Shown here: piece after piece, positions 1-7,746 of the stretch
Numbering within the stretch: the first letter of the stretch is position 1
How the letters are laid out: each line of letters opens with the position of its first letter
NCBI GenBank assembly: GCA_958296115.1
Contig: OY282442.1
Location: 778,001 to 842,000, forward strand
Origin: an uncultured Dehalococcoidia bacterium
GTDB taxonomy: Bacteria; Chloroflexota; Dehalococcoidia; Lucifugimonadales; CAJWER01
Direction of reading: 5' to 3'
Length of the DNA: 64,000 bases
The notes under the pieces: model-generated
What the model was told of the DNA's origin: nothing
The model's database searches: none
What the model saw: only the letters and a program-made list of their open reading frames with translations
Made by a program: the position numbers and the translations under genes

Positions 1-1
1 C

Positions 2-175
2 AACAACATCAGCCAGAACGACATAGACCGCGTTCGCACGTCCGCCGACGCCCTGGGCGCCGTCTTCAGGCAAGACGCTGTGGCCGTCGCCGCCGGCTAT
101 CACATCCACCCCAAGGACCAAGAGCGCGCTGACGACGTGAACGTCCACGTCCTCCTCGTCAGCGAGAACGGCTGA
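2..175 (+). CDS. C-terminal end of an unidentified protein (5' truncated by window)
   Basis: An open frame enters from the left edge and encodes 57 residues before TGA at 173-175 (starts NNISQNDIDRVRT, ends HVLLVSENG). Codon use is G/C-rich at third positions, like a real gene. It lies 69 bp upstream of thrB in the same direction, so it may be the preceding gene of a threonine-pathway operon. I see no motif that identifies it, and the missing N-terminus prevents a family call. Confidence 0.5.
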   Translation, partial: NNISQNDIDRVRTSADALGAVFRQDAVAVAAGYHIHPKDQERADDVNVHVLLVSENG

Positions 176-244
176 TGCGTCTGCCGGCGTCCACAACGCC
201 GAAGGGCCGGCCAGCTATCCCACTGGCGTCTGGACCAGCGGGCC

Positions 245-1153
245 ATGTCAACGCGAATAACGGTTAGGGTTCCCGCAACCACGGCCAACCTGGGACCGGG
301 TTTCGACTGCCTCGGGATGGCCTTGGACATCTGGAACACGGTCACCTTCACGACGGGGGCATCCGGATTCGAGGTCCAGGGGCAGGGCGCGCAGGAGCTC
401 ACGCTTGGCGGCGATAACTTCGTCAGCGCGTCCTTCGCCATCCCCTTCGACGAAGCCGGAATGCCAGCGCCGGAGGTTGGCATCGTCTGCCGCAACGACA
501 TACCCATCGGGCGGGGCCTGGGGAGCAGCTCGGCCGCAGTCGTCGCGGGCGTTCTGGCGGCGAACGAGCTCTGCGGAAGGCCCTTCACACAGCGGCGACT
601 GTTGGAGATGGCGGCCAGGATGGAGGGCCACGCCGACAACATCGCGCCAGCCATGCTGGGGGGGCTGCAGATAGTGGTGCATGGCGACGACGGCATCGTC
701 ACGTCGGCCGCGCCGTTGCCCGATGGCCTGGGCGCCGTTATCTTCGTCCCGGATCAGCCCATTCTCACTACCGAGGCCCGGTCGCTGCTGCCCGGCAAGA
801 TCGCCAGGGCAGATGCAGTGTACAACATCGGCAGGGTAGGCCTCCTGGTCAGCGCACTCGCCAACGGCGACCTGACGCTGCTCAGGACGGCGACGCAGGA
901 CCGGCTCCACCAACAGGCGAGGGAGCAGGTCTTCCCGGCCATGAAGAACATCCTAAGGGCCGCGCTCGACGCTGGGGCGTATGGCGCCTTCCTGTCCGGG
1001 TCCGGTTCGGCCGTGCTTGCCCTTGCCGGGAGCCGCCAGATGACCATAGGGTACGAGATGGCGGAGGCCGCGTCCAAGTCGGGTGTGGCCGGCGAGTTCA
1101 AGATTGCCAGGCCGTCCAAGCAGGGCGCGCGTCTGTCCGTGGACTCGGTGTAG
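245..1153 (+). CDS. thrB: Homoserine kinase
   Basis: Phosphorylates L-homoserine with ATP to O-phosphohomoserine, the committed step towards threonine, in the cytoplasm. The 302-aa length is usual for the family. The N-terminus VRVPATTANLGPGFDCLG is the GHMP-kinase substrate-side signature. The ATP-binding loop GRGLGSSSAAVVAG lies around residues 85-98, and GAYGAFLSGSGSAV near residue 240 is the C-terminal GHMP motif. The aspartokinase gene follows after 8 bp, so the two are probably co-transcribed for aspartate-family synthesis. Confidence 0.95.
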   Translation: MSTRITVRVPATTANLGPGFDCLGMALDIWNTVTFTTGASGFEVQGQGAQELTLGGDNFVSASFAIPFDEAGMPAPEVGIVCRNDIPIGRGLGSSSAAVVAGVLAANELCGRPFTQRRLLEMAARMEGHADNIAPAMLGGLQIVVHGDDGIVTSAAPLPDGLGAVIFVPDQPILTTEARSLLPGKIARADAVYNIGRVGLLVSALANGDLTLLRTATQDRLHQQAREQVFPAMKNILRAALDAGAYGAFLSGSGSAVLALAGSRQMTIGYEMAEAASKSGVAGEFKIARPSKQGARLSVDSV

Positions 1154-1161
1154 GCGCCCCG

Positions 1162-2394
1162 GTGGCGGTCGTGGTCCAGAAATACGGCGGCAGCTCCTTA
1201 GCCGACGCCGAGTCCATACGCAACGTCGCAGGGCGCATCGCCAGATCCCAGCAATCCGGGGCCCAAGTCGTCGCCGTCGTGTCGGCCATGGGCGACACGA
1301 CGGACAGGCTCATCGAGATGGCCGAGAGGGTCGCCGGAAGCCCAGACCCCAGGGAGCTCGACGCCCTCCTGTCCACAGGCGAGCTCCAGAGCTGCACCCT
1401 CGTGACCATGGCGCTCCATTCGATGGGCTGCAGGGCGATCTCGCTCAGCGGAGCCCAGGCCGGGATACGCACCGACTCACGCCACCGCCGGGCGCGCATA
1501 TCGGTGGTCGAGCCCAAGCGCATCACCCAGGAGCTCGGAAGCGGCAAGATAGTGATAGTGGCCGGGTTCCAGGGGATTACCGACGAGCTGGACGTTACGA
1601 CCCTAGAGCGAGGCGGCTCCGACACCACCGCCGTCGCGGTAGCGGCGGGTCTCGGCGCGGCCAGATGCGAGATATACACCGACGTGGACGGCATCTATAC
1701 CGCGAATCCGCGCATAGTGCCTGACGCCCGCAAGCTCGACGAGCTGGGCTTCGAGGAGATGCTGGAGCTTGCGAGCTACGGGGCAAAGTTCCCGCCGCAG
1801 GCAATCGAGATGGCCCTCGTCTATGATGTTCCCATACTCGTGGCCTCCAGCTACAGGGACGGACCGGGCACGATGATCCACAAGGAGCCCAGGATGAGCA
1901 TGAGAGTCGGCCAGATCCGGAACAGGGTCAGGGCAATCGCCACCGACGCGAACGTGGCGAAGATCACCGCGCGCGGTCTCGCGGACCGCGTCGGACTCCA
2001 GGCGGATATATTCGGCCCCCTGGCGGAGGCGGACGTGAGCGTTGACGTGATAGTGCAGAACGCCAGCATCGGCGGCCTCACCGACCTGACGTTCACGGTC
2101 GAGCGCACCGACCTGGCGGCTGCCATGGAGGTTACGGAGCCGGTGGCGCGGAACCTCGGCGCGTCCCAGGTCACGAGCTCGTCAGACTTGGCCAAGGTGA
2201 CGGTGGTCGGCACCGGTATGCAGAACGTGCCAGGATACGCCTCCAGGATGTTCCGCGCCCTGGCCGAGGCGGGCATCGCCATCGAGCTCATATCCACCTC
2301 CGAGATCCGCATCACATGCGTCGTTCGGGAAGACCGGCTCACGGACGCGGCCCGCGCACTCCACCGAGCCTTCGAGCTCGATGATTCAGGCTGA
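1162..2394 (+). CDS. lysC: Aspartate kinase
   Basis: Phosphorylates aspartate, the first step to lysine, threonine and methionine. The 410-aa protein has the kinase N-terminus VVVQKYGGSSLADAESI (KYGGSS) and a TELDVTTLERGGSDTTAVA-like region (residues ~130-150) typical of monofunctional aspartokinases. Two ACT-type regulatory domains follow from about residue 260 (ITARGLADRVGLQADIF and VTVVGTGMQNVPGYASRMF), so feedback control by lysine and/or threonine is expected. The start is GTG, 8 bp after thrB, without an obvious Shine-Dalgarno sequence, which suggests translational coupling. Confidence 0.95.
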   Translation: MAVVVQKYGGSSLADAESIRNVAGRIARSQQSGAQVVAVVSAMGDTTDRLIEMAERVAGSPDPRELDALLSTGELQSCTLVTMALHSMGCRAISLSGAQAGIRTDSRHRRARISVVEPKRITQELGSGKIVIVAGFQGITDELDVTTLERGGSDTTAVAVAAGLGAARCEIYTDVDGIYTANPRIVPDARKLDELGFEEMLELASYGAKFPPQAIEMALVYDVPILVASSYRDGPGTMIHKEPRMSMRVGQIRNRVRAIATDANVAKITARGLADRVGLQADIFGPLAEADVSVDVIVQNASIGGLTDLTFTVERTDLAAAMEVTEPVARNLGASQVTSSSDLAKVTVVGTGMQNVPGYASRMFRALAEAGIAIELISTSEIRITCVVREDRLTDAARALHRAFELDDSG

Positions 2395-3145
2395 CAAGGA
2401 GTCCGAGCCGCGCCACATGTCCCAACCCATGCTGTCGATAATCGTGCCCGCGTACAACGAAGAAGCCCGTATCGGCGAGACGGTGACCGAGATACTGGCG
2501 TACCTGCGCGGGCGGCCGTTCACCTGGGAGGTCATCGTGGTGGACGACGGCAGCAGCGACCGCACGCGGGAGATTGTGGAGGATCTTGCCGCGGGCGCCG
2601 GGGAGCCGCTCCAGGTGATCCTCGCTCCCCACCGCGGAAAGGGCGGGGCCGTCAGGCGCGGGATGCTGGCCGCGTCGGGCGCGTACCGGTTCATGGCGGA
2701 CGCCGACATGGCGATGCCGATAGCCCAGCTCGACCGGTTCTTGGACCGCATGAAGGAGGGCCACGACGTCGTAATAGGCTCCCGGGAGGCAGCGGGAGCG
2801 AGGCGCTTCGACGAGCCGACGAGCAGACACTTGATAGGCAGGGTCTTCAACTGGCTTGTGAGGCTCCTGGCAGTGCGGGGGTTCCAGGATACCCAGTGCG
2901 GGTTCAAGTGCTTCACCGGGGCTGCCGCCGAAGCCCTGTTCGGGATGATGCGGACCAATGGATTCGGCTTCGACGTGGAGATGCTGTATCTGGCAAAGAG
3001 GCTGCGGCTCTCGGTCATCGAGATACCCATCGACTGGCACTATCAATCCTGCAGCAAGGTCAAGCCGCTGCGGGACTCCCTACTCATGCTCAGGGACATC
3101 GCAGGAATCAGGCTGCGGAGCTTGGCCGGAAGATACGACGCCTGA
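2381..3145 (+). CDS. Family 2 glycosyltransferase (dolichyl-phosphate glucosyl/mannosyltransferase-like)
   Basis: Probably transfers a sugar from a nucleotide donor to a polyprenyl phosphate at the membrane face. LSIIVPAYNEEARIGETV is the GT2 N-terminus; VIVVDDGSSDRT (nucleotide-binding DDGS) and FMADADMAMP (DxD-like metal site) follow. SREAAGARRFDEPTSRHLIGRVFNWL and DTQCGFKCF match the ALG5/DPM1-like branch. No long C-terminal membrane segments are visible. The first ATG overlaps the end of lysC by 14 bp; a second ATG at 2417 has an AAGGAG 15 nt upstream, so the true start is uncertain. Confidence 0.85.
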   Translation: MIQADKESEPRHMSQPMLSIIVPAYNEEARIGETVTEILAYLRGRPFTWEVIVVDDGSSDRTREIVEDLAAGAGEPLQVILAPHRGKGGAVRRGMLAASGAYRFMADADMAMPIAQLDRFLDRMKEGHDVVIGSREAAGARRFDEPTSRHLIGRVFNWLVRLLAVRGFQDTQCGFKCFTGAAAEALFGMMRTNGFGFDVEMLYLAKRLRLSVIEIPIDWHYQSCSKVKPLRDSLLMLRDIAGIRLRSLAGRYDA

Positions 3146-3174
3146 CGTTTCCCGATTTTAACCCACAAATCCCC

Positions 3175-3204
3175 TTGCGTGTCCAAAGAAGGGTTCGTTA
3201 GAAT
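3175..3204 (+). promoter_or_regulatory. Sigma-70-type promoter of the TPR gene
   Basis: TTGCGT at 3175-3180 and TAGAAT at 3199-3204 are separated by 18 bp. The -10 box ends only 9 bp before the ATG at 3214 and no Shine-Dalgarno sequence is visible, so the transcript may be leaderless or nearly so. Confidence 0.5.
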
Positions 3205-3213
3205 CCGCGCGCC

Positions 3214-4062
3214 ATGACGACTCAAGCCCAAGCAGGCGCCAGGTACGCAGTCAGGGAGGACTTGTCCAAGAGGGCGGTCGCCCTCGCTATGAGGTCGCGC
3301 TGGTCAGAGGCCATCTACGTCAACCAGGCGATCCTCGCGGACTTCCCCGGCGACGTCGAGGCGTACAACCGGCTTGGCAAGGCGCTGACGGAGGAGGGCC
3401 GGCTCCGGGAGGCGAGGGACTCCTTCGCCCGCGTGCTGGACATATCGCCCCACAATCCCATCGCGCTAAGGAACCTCGAACGGCTGGCCCGGCTGGGGGA
3501 CAGCGAGCCTGCGCCGATCTCCGCCGGGAGCGTGGCGCGCCGGGCCTTCATCGAGGAGAGCGGCAAGTCGGGGGTCGCGCCGTTGATCAACCCCGGCCCT
3601 GCCGGGGACCTGCTGAAAGAAGCGCCGGGGCACATGGTGAAGCTCATTATCGAGCGCGGCGCGCTCAACGTCTACGGCGTCAGGGGCGCCTACCTGGGGC
3701 AGGTGGAGCCGCGTCTCGGGTCCAGGCTCATCAAGCTCATGCGGATGGGCAACCGGTACGAGGCGGCGGTTACGAGCGTCGGAGAGCGCCAGGTCGCCAT
3801 CATCATACGCGAGACCTTCCAGCGCCCATCCGCAACGGGCGCCGTCTCGTTCCCGTTCAGGAGAGGAGGCGGACACGGCGCGGGCGTCAAGAGCGCGCCG
3901 CCCGGCTACGACGCCGGCGAAATCGAGGACGCCGACCAAGACGAGCCTGTCCTGGTCAAGGACTGGTCGAACGATGACACCGAGCCTGGAGACGACGAGG
4001 CGTTCGCTCCGGTCGCCTATAGGGTCATCAACCCCGCCGAGTCCCAGGGCGGCGACCTCTAG
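3214..4062 (+). CDS. TPR-repeat protein of unknown function
   Basis: A 282-aa soluble protein. Residues ~10-90 hold two tetratricopeptide repeats (AVALAMRSRWSEAIYVNQAI and AYNRLGKALTEEGRLREARD), which normally mediate protein contacts. The middle part (VKLIIERGALNVYGVRGAYL to ERQVAIIIRETFQRPS) looks like a compact folded domain I cannot name. The C-terminal ~60 residues are acidic and low-complexity (EIEDADQDEPVLV). No signal peptide is evident. Its own promoter precedes it and it meets a convergent small gene, overlapping by 4 bp. Confidence 0.8.
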   Translation: MTTQAQAGARYAVREDLSKRAVALAMRSRWSEAIYVNQAILADFPGDVEAYNRLGKALTEEGRLREARDSFARVLDISPHNPIALRNLERLARLGDSEPAPISAGSVARRAFIEESGKSGVAPLINPGPAGDLLKEAPGHMVKLIIERGALNVYGVRGAYLGQVEPRLGSRLIKLMRMGNRYEAAVTSVGERQVAIIIRETFQRPSATGAVSFPFRRGGGHGAGVKSAPPGYDAGEIEDADQDEPVLVKDWSNDDTEPGDDEAFAPVAYRVINPAESQGGDL

Positions 4063-4334
4063 CCCGCCCTCTCCTTATCCACAAGCGCGCGCGGCCGGTA
4101 ATAGATGCCCCACCGCTGCAAGACAGCGCCAACGTCTGGGTTGTCTAGGTTCACGAGCTCGCGCAGGAACCCTGCAAGGGCGTGTACGTGCAGCATCTCC
4201 TCCTGGCACACCCAGCTTGCCTCGCTGGGCACGACGTATAGAACGCCGCTCTGGTGCTCGCACTCCAGCTCGATCCGCTTGCTGCCCGTCTCGCCCTTCA
4301 CCGCGAGTCCATTAGAGCCCATGGCGCCAACCAT
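4059..4334 (-). CDS. Small hypothetical protein (91 aa)
   Basis: Encodes MVGAMGSNGLAVKGETG followed by an amphipathic, non-repetitive sequence ending RWGIYYRPRALVDKERAG. It has no motif I recognise and no membrane segment. An extended -10 (TGGTATAAT on the minus strand, 4378-4386) lies about 45 bp upstream. It is convergent with the TPR gene (4-bp overlap), which is tidy for a real gene. An alternative ATG is at 4322. Confidence 0.6.
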   Translation of the reverse strand: MVGAMGSNGLAVKGETGSKRIELECEHQSGVLYVVPSEASWVCQEEMLHVHALAGFLRELVNLDNPDVGAVLQRWGIYYRPRALVDKERAG

Positions 4335-4377
4335 CCCCTATTCCAATATACTGGGCCCCTAGGCGGGCCGTAGTACG

Positions 4378-4386
4378 ATTATACCA
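4378..4386 (-). promoter_or_regulatory. Extended -10 element for the 91-aa gene
   Basis: On the minus strand the sequence reads TGGTATAAT, a perfect -10 hexamer with the TGn extension. No good -35 is present, as is common for extended -10 promoters. It lies immediately upstream of the oppositely oriented CPBP promoter, so the two promoters are back to back. Confidence 0.5.
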
Positions 4387-4391
4387 GCCAA

Positions 4392-4420
4392 TTGAGAGTC
4401 CCCACGCAAGCGCCTATAAT
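4392..4420 (+). promoter_or_regulatory. Promoter of the CPBP protease gene
   Basis: TTGAGA (4392-4397) and a perfect TATAAT (4415-4420) are separated by 17 bp, 24 bp upstream of the ATG at 4445. Confidence 0.6.
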
Positions 4421-4444
4421 CACCAATAGGATGTCCTTTCGCCG

Positions 4445-5155
4445 ATGACCGGCATGATGAGCCTGGAAGAAGTGGCCGTTCCCTGGGGTATCCGCGACGC
4501 CCTCCTCGCGATGGGGATGGTGGCCGTCGTGGTCCTTGCAATCTTGGCCGCCCTCGGCCTGCTGACGCGCGGCGGCGAGGCCGTCAACCCGGTCCTGCTC
4601 ACAGCCGCCCTCGTCGCGCCGCAGGCCGCAATGCTCGCGGCTGTCTGGCTATTCGGCATTCGGAGATGCCGCGCCGGCTGGCGCTCCATCGGGTTCGCGC
4701 GTCCTGCCCAGCGCTGGGCCATGCTCATGTCATGGCCCGTCGCGCTCGCAAGCATCGCCGCGGCCGCCATCTACGCCCTTGCGGTATCGGCGCTGGGCCT
4801 CGACGCGCTCGCGCCGCCCGAAATCCCCCAAGACCTCCTGGGCGATGGACTCCTCAGGCTCGCGAACGCCGCCGTCATCGGCCTCGCCGGGCCGCTGGTC
4901 GAGGAGGTCTTCTTCAGGGGATTCCTGCTAGCCGCCCTCGCGCAGCCGCTCGGAGTCTTCCGGGCCGCCATCGTAGCGTCGGCTGTCTTCTCCGCGGCTC
5001 ACGTCAGCGTCGGCGTCATGATACCCTTGTTCGCAACTGGCCTGCTGCTGTCTTGGCTGTACCTGAAAACTAGGTCGATCTGGCCTCCATTCGCGGCGCA
5101 CGCGGCCCAGAACCTGATCACCCTGGCGGCAATCGCCTCTGCGGAGGGGATGTAA
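4445..5155 (+). CDS. CPBP-family intramembrane glutamic endopeptidase
   Basis: A 236-aa polytopic membrane protein of the CAAX protease/bacteriocin-processing (CPBP, Abi) family. Diagnostic motifs are EEVFFRGFL (motif 1, EExxxR, around residue 153), FSAAHVSVG (motif 2, FxxxH) and HAAQNLI (motif 3, HxxxN/B). Hydrophobic segments occupy about residues 17-40, 50-70, 85-115 and 165-235. Substrates of such orphan members are mostly unknown. trpA begins 9 bp after its stop, so both may be transcribed from the promoter at 4392. Confidence 0.9.
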   Translation: MTGMMSLEEVAVPWGIRDALLAMGMVAVVVLAILAALGLLTRGGEAVNPVLLTAALVAPQAAMLAAVWLFGIRRCRAGWRSIGFARPAQRWAMLMSWPVALASIAAAAIYALAVSALGLDALAPPEIPQDLLGDGLLRLANAAVIGLAGPLVEEVFFRGFLLAALAQPLGVFRAAIVASAVFSAAHVSVGVMIPLFATGLLLSWLYLKTRSIWPPFAAHAAQNLITLAAIASAEGM

Positions 5156-5164
5156 CTCCAACCA

Positions 5165-6001
5165 ATGAGCAACCGAATAGACGTGAAGCTTGCAGAGACG
5201 CGGGCCGCCGGCGCGCCGGCCATTGCGCCCTTCCTGACGGTCGGCTTCCCCGACGTCGAGACATCGGCGCGCATCGGGACGGCGGCGCTGGAAGCGGGCG
5301 CAGACCTGCTGGAGCTCGGCATCCCATTTAGCGACCCGCTGGCTGAAGGCCCTACCATACAGAAGTCCAGCTTCCACGCGCTTCGACAGGGGGTCAACTT
5401 CGGCGTATGCCTGCAAGCCATGCGGCAGATCCGCCGCCGGAACGATAACGCGCCCCTTCTGTTCATGGGCTACTACAATCCGCTGCTCAGGTACGGGCTC
5501 GAGTCCGCGGCGGCGGATGCCGCGGAAGCCGGCTGTGACGGCTTGATAGTCGCAGACCTGCCCGTGGAGGAGTCCGGCCCGCTTGCGGAGCAGTGCGTCA
5601 GGCGCGGCCTCCACCTAGTCCCCATGCTGGCCCCCACGAGCGCCGATGAGCGCATATCGCAGGCTTGCGAGCATGCGGGCGGCTTTATATACTGCGTCAG
5701 CGTAGCCGGCGTAACCGGGGCCCGGGATTCCGTCCACGGAAACGTTCGGGACTTGGTCGCGCGGATCCGCCGACACACCAGCCTGCCCGTCCTCGTTGGC
5801 TTCGGCATATCGCGCCCAGAGCATGTCGCAGAGGTCGCCGCGTTCGCTGACGGGGTGGCAGTGGGCAGCGCGTTGATCGACACTATCGAGAGCGCAGGCA
5901 AGGATGAGGCGGTGGAGGCCGTGTCGGAATTCGTGGCCGGCTTGAGGGCCGAAGTTCCTCGGCGAACGCCGAAAGCCCCCAAGGGTGGAATAAGCCTATG
6001 A
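5165..6001 (+). CDS. trpA: Tryptophan synthase alpha subunit
   Basis: Cleaves indole-3-glycerol phosphate to indole and glyceraldehyde 3-phosphate. The 278-aa TIM-barrel has the signature LLELGIPFSDPLAEGPTIQ with the catalytic Glu (E49 of E. coli) present. The second catalytic residue, Asp60 in E. coli (LADGP), is Glu here (codon GAA). The phosphate-binding segment FGISRPEHVAEVAAFADGVAVGSA is conserved. No trpB is in the window. The stop overlaps the start of aroH (ATGA), indicating coupling. Confidence 0.95.
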   Translation: MSNRIDVKLAETRAAGAPAIAPFLTVGFPDVETSARIGTAALEAGADLLELGIPFSDPLAEGPTIQKSSFHALRQGVNFGVCLQAMRQIRRRNDNAPLLFMGYYNPLLRYGLESAAADAAEAGCDGLIVADLPVEESGPLAEQCVRRGLHLVPMLAPTSADERISQACEHAGGFIYCVSVAGVTGARDSVHGNVRDLVARIRRHTSLPVLVGFGISRPEHVAEVAAFADGVAVGSALIDTIESAGKDEAVEAVSEFVAGLRAEVPRRTPKAPKGGISL

Positions 6002-6372
6002 CAAGCGTAAGGGGCATTCGCGGCGCCACCACGGCGGACGTGAACACCCGGGACGCCATACTGGAGGCGACCTCGGACCTGCTGACGCGCATGGTCGAGG
6101 CAAACGATGTACAATTGCAAGATGTGGCTGCCATATACTTCACTGCCACGGAGGACCTCACCGCCGAGTTCCCGCCCGTGGCGGCGCGACAGATGGGATG
6201 GAAGCGCCTGGCGCTGCTGACATCCAGAGAGATGCCGGCGCCGGACGACCAGCCGCGATGCATCAGGGTACTGATGCTGGTGAACACGGACAGGGCCCAG
6301 GAAGAGATCCGATTCGTCTATCTCAAGGATGCCCAGAACTTGCGGAAACGCGGAATGGAAGAAGAGGTGTGA
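5998..6372 (+). CDS. aroH: Chorismate mutase, AroH (trimeric) class
   Basis: Rearranges chorismate to prephenate for Phe/Tyr synthesis. At 124 aa it has the length and motifs of the Bacillus subtilis AroH family: SVRGIRGATTADVN (Arg7 region), FTATEDLTAEFPPVAAR, REMPAPDDQPRCIRVL (Glu78 and Arg90 region) and VYLKDAQNLR (Tyr108 region). The ATG lies inside the trpA stop codon, so translation is coupled. It sits upstream of the DAHP synthase gene, consistent with an aromatic amino acid cluster. Confidence 0.93.
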   Translation: MTSVRGIRGATTADVNTRDAILEATSDLLTRMVEANDVQLQDVAAIYFTATEDLTAEFPPVAARQMGWKRLALLTSREMPAPDDQPRCIRVLMLVNTDRAQEEIRFVYLKDAQNLRKRGMEEEV

Positions 6373-6411
6373 CCCTTGCCGCTGAGGAATGACATGGCCC
6401 GAACTGCCCTC

Positions 6412-6450
6412 CCATCCATCAACCCACCCAGCGCGGGAAGGTTGGGATGG
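6412..6450 (+). promoter_or_regulatory. Hairpin in the leader of the DAHP synthase gene
   Basis: In the 196-bp gap between aroH and the DAHP synthase gene, CCATCC-(AT)-CAACC at 6412-6424 can pair with GGTTGGGATGG at 6440-6450, giving 11 base pairs with a 2-nt bulge. A second small stem (GGCT...AGCC) lies near 6476-6488. There is no U-run, so this is not a classical terminator. A leader function in aromatic regulation is possible but unproven. Nothing else is visible in the gap apart from a GGAGG Shine-Dalgarno at 6556-6560. Confidence 0.3.
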
Positions 6451-6568
6451 TGGGCGCCCGCCTCCCCAGCGCAGGGCTGGTTTAGCCAGGCCGAACTCGC
6501 GCCCCTCTATTGGCGGCGCATAGGTAGAGCCGGCTGAAACACCCTGTGAATCTAGGAGGCGCGAGACA

Positions 6569-7624
6569 ATGCCGATGGCACAATCCGACCAGATACGAAA
6601 CATAAGAGTCGAGAGCATAACGCCGCTGGACCCGCCGGCCGAGTACTGGAGGCGGTTCCCGGCCACCCAAGAGATCGAGGACCAGGTCGCAGGCCACCGC
6701 CGCGAGATCGAGCGCATAGTCGCAGGCGAGGACGACCGCCTGCTGGTCATCGTGGGCCCCTGCTCCATCCACGACACGGAGGCCGGGCTGGAGTACGCCT
6801 CCGGCCTCCGAGACCTGGCGAAGGAAGTGGAAGACCGCATCATGGTGGCGATGCGGGTCTACTTCGAGAAGCCGAGGACCACCCTGGGATGGAAGGGGCT
6901 GATAAACGACCCCCACCTGAACGGCAACGCGGACGTGAGCGCCGGGCTTGCGAAAGCGCGCGAGTTCCTGCTCGAAGTCTGCGCCATGGGGCTTCCAACC
7001 GCGACGGAGTGGCTCGAGCCCTTCACTCCGCAGTACCTCGGCGACTTGGTCGCATGGGGGGCAATCGGCGCGCGCACCACCGAGAGCCAGACGCACCGGC
7101 TGGTCGCCAGCGGCCTGAGTATGCCCATCGGGTTCAAGAACGGCACTGGCGGGACCATACAGATCGCCGTAGATGGCATAGTAGCCGCACGCTCCAAGCA
7201 CGTCTTCCTCGGCATAGACGACGGCGGCGCGGCGTCCATAGTCCAGACGGCGGGCAACCCGACCGGGCACCTGGTGCTCCGCGGCGGCAAGACCGGCCCC
7301 AACTACGATGCCGAGTCCGTCGCGTCGGCGATTCACTTGCTGGAGGAGGCCGACCTGCCGCCCCATCTCGTCATAGACTGCTCCCACGCCAACTCGAACA
7401 AGGACCACACGAGGCAGCCAATCGCGTTCGAGGACATCCTGGCGCAGCGCGTCGAGGGCAACAAGGGCATCGTGGGAATCATGCTGGAGAGCCACCTGAA
7501 CCCCGGCAGCCAGTCCCTCGGCGGCGACCCCGCCAGCCTAGCCTACGGCGTTTCTATCACCGACCCCTGCATCGACTGGGGCCAGACCCAGAGCCTCCTG
7601 CGACTCGCCTACTCGAAGCTCTGA
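6569..7624 (+). CDS. aroF: 3-deoxy-7-phosphoheptulonate synthase (type I alpha, AroFGH-like)
   Basis: Condenses phosphoenolpyruvate and erythrose 4-phosphate, the first step of the shikimate pathway. The 351-aa protein carries VIVGPCSIHDTEAGLEYA, MRVYFEKPRTTLGWKG, GARTTESQTHR, GFKNGTGG, RGGKTGPNY and DCSHANSNKDH, all hallmarks of the E. coli AroF/G/H family. The N-terminal extension before the barrel normally carries feedback inhibition by an aromatic amino acid; I cannot tell which. GGAGG precedes the ATG. Confidence 0.95.
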   Translation: MPMAQSDQIRNIRVESITPLDPPAEYWRRFPATQEIEDQVAGHRREIERIVAGEDDRLLVIVGPCSIHDTEAGLEYASGLRDLAKEVEDRIMVAMRVYFEKPRTTLGWKGLINDPHLNGNADVSAGLAKAREFLLEVCAMGLPTATEWLEPFTPQYLGDLVAWGAIGARTTESQTHRLVASGLSMPIGFKNGTGGTIQIAVDGIVAARSKHVFLGIDDGGAASIVQTAGNPTGHLVLRGGKTGPNYDAESVASAIHLLEEADLPPHLVIDCSHANSNKDHTRQPIAFEDILAQRVEGNKGIVGIMLESHLNPGSQSLGGDPASLAYGVSITDPCIDWGQTQSLLRLAYSKL

Positions 7625-7673
7625 CCAGCCCAAACTCGCAAGCCGACGGCGAAGACCTGCGAACCCGCATGTC

Positions 7674-7703
7674 TTGACGGCTGCTGGGCGCCCTGAATAT
7701 AGT
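7674..7703 (+). promoter_or_regulatory. Promoter of the alcohol dehydrogenase gene
   Basis: TTGACG (7674-7679) and TATAGT (7698-7703) with 18-bp spacing, 43 bp before the TTG start codon at 7747. Confidence 0.55.
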
Positions 7704-7746
7704 AACGTCGCGCCGGTGACGTTGGAGCGCCAGTTGGAGGGATGCC

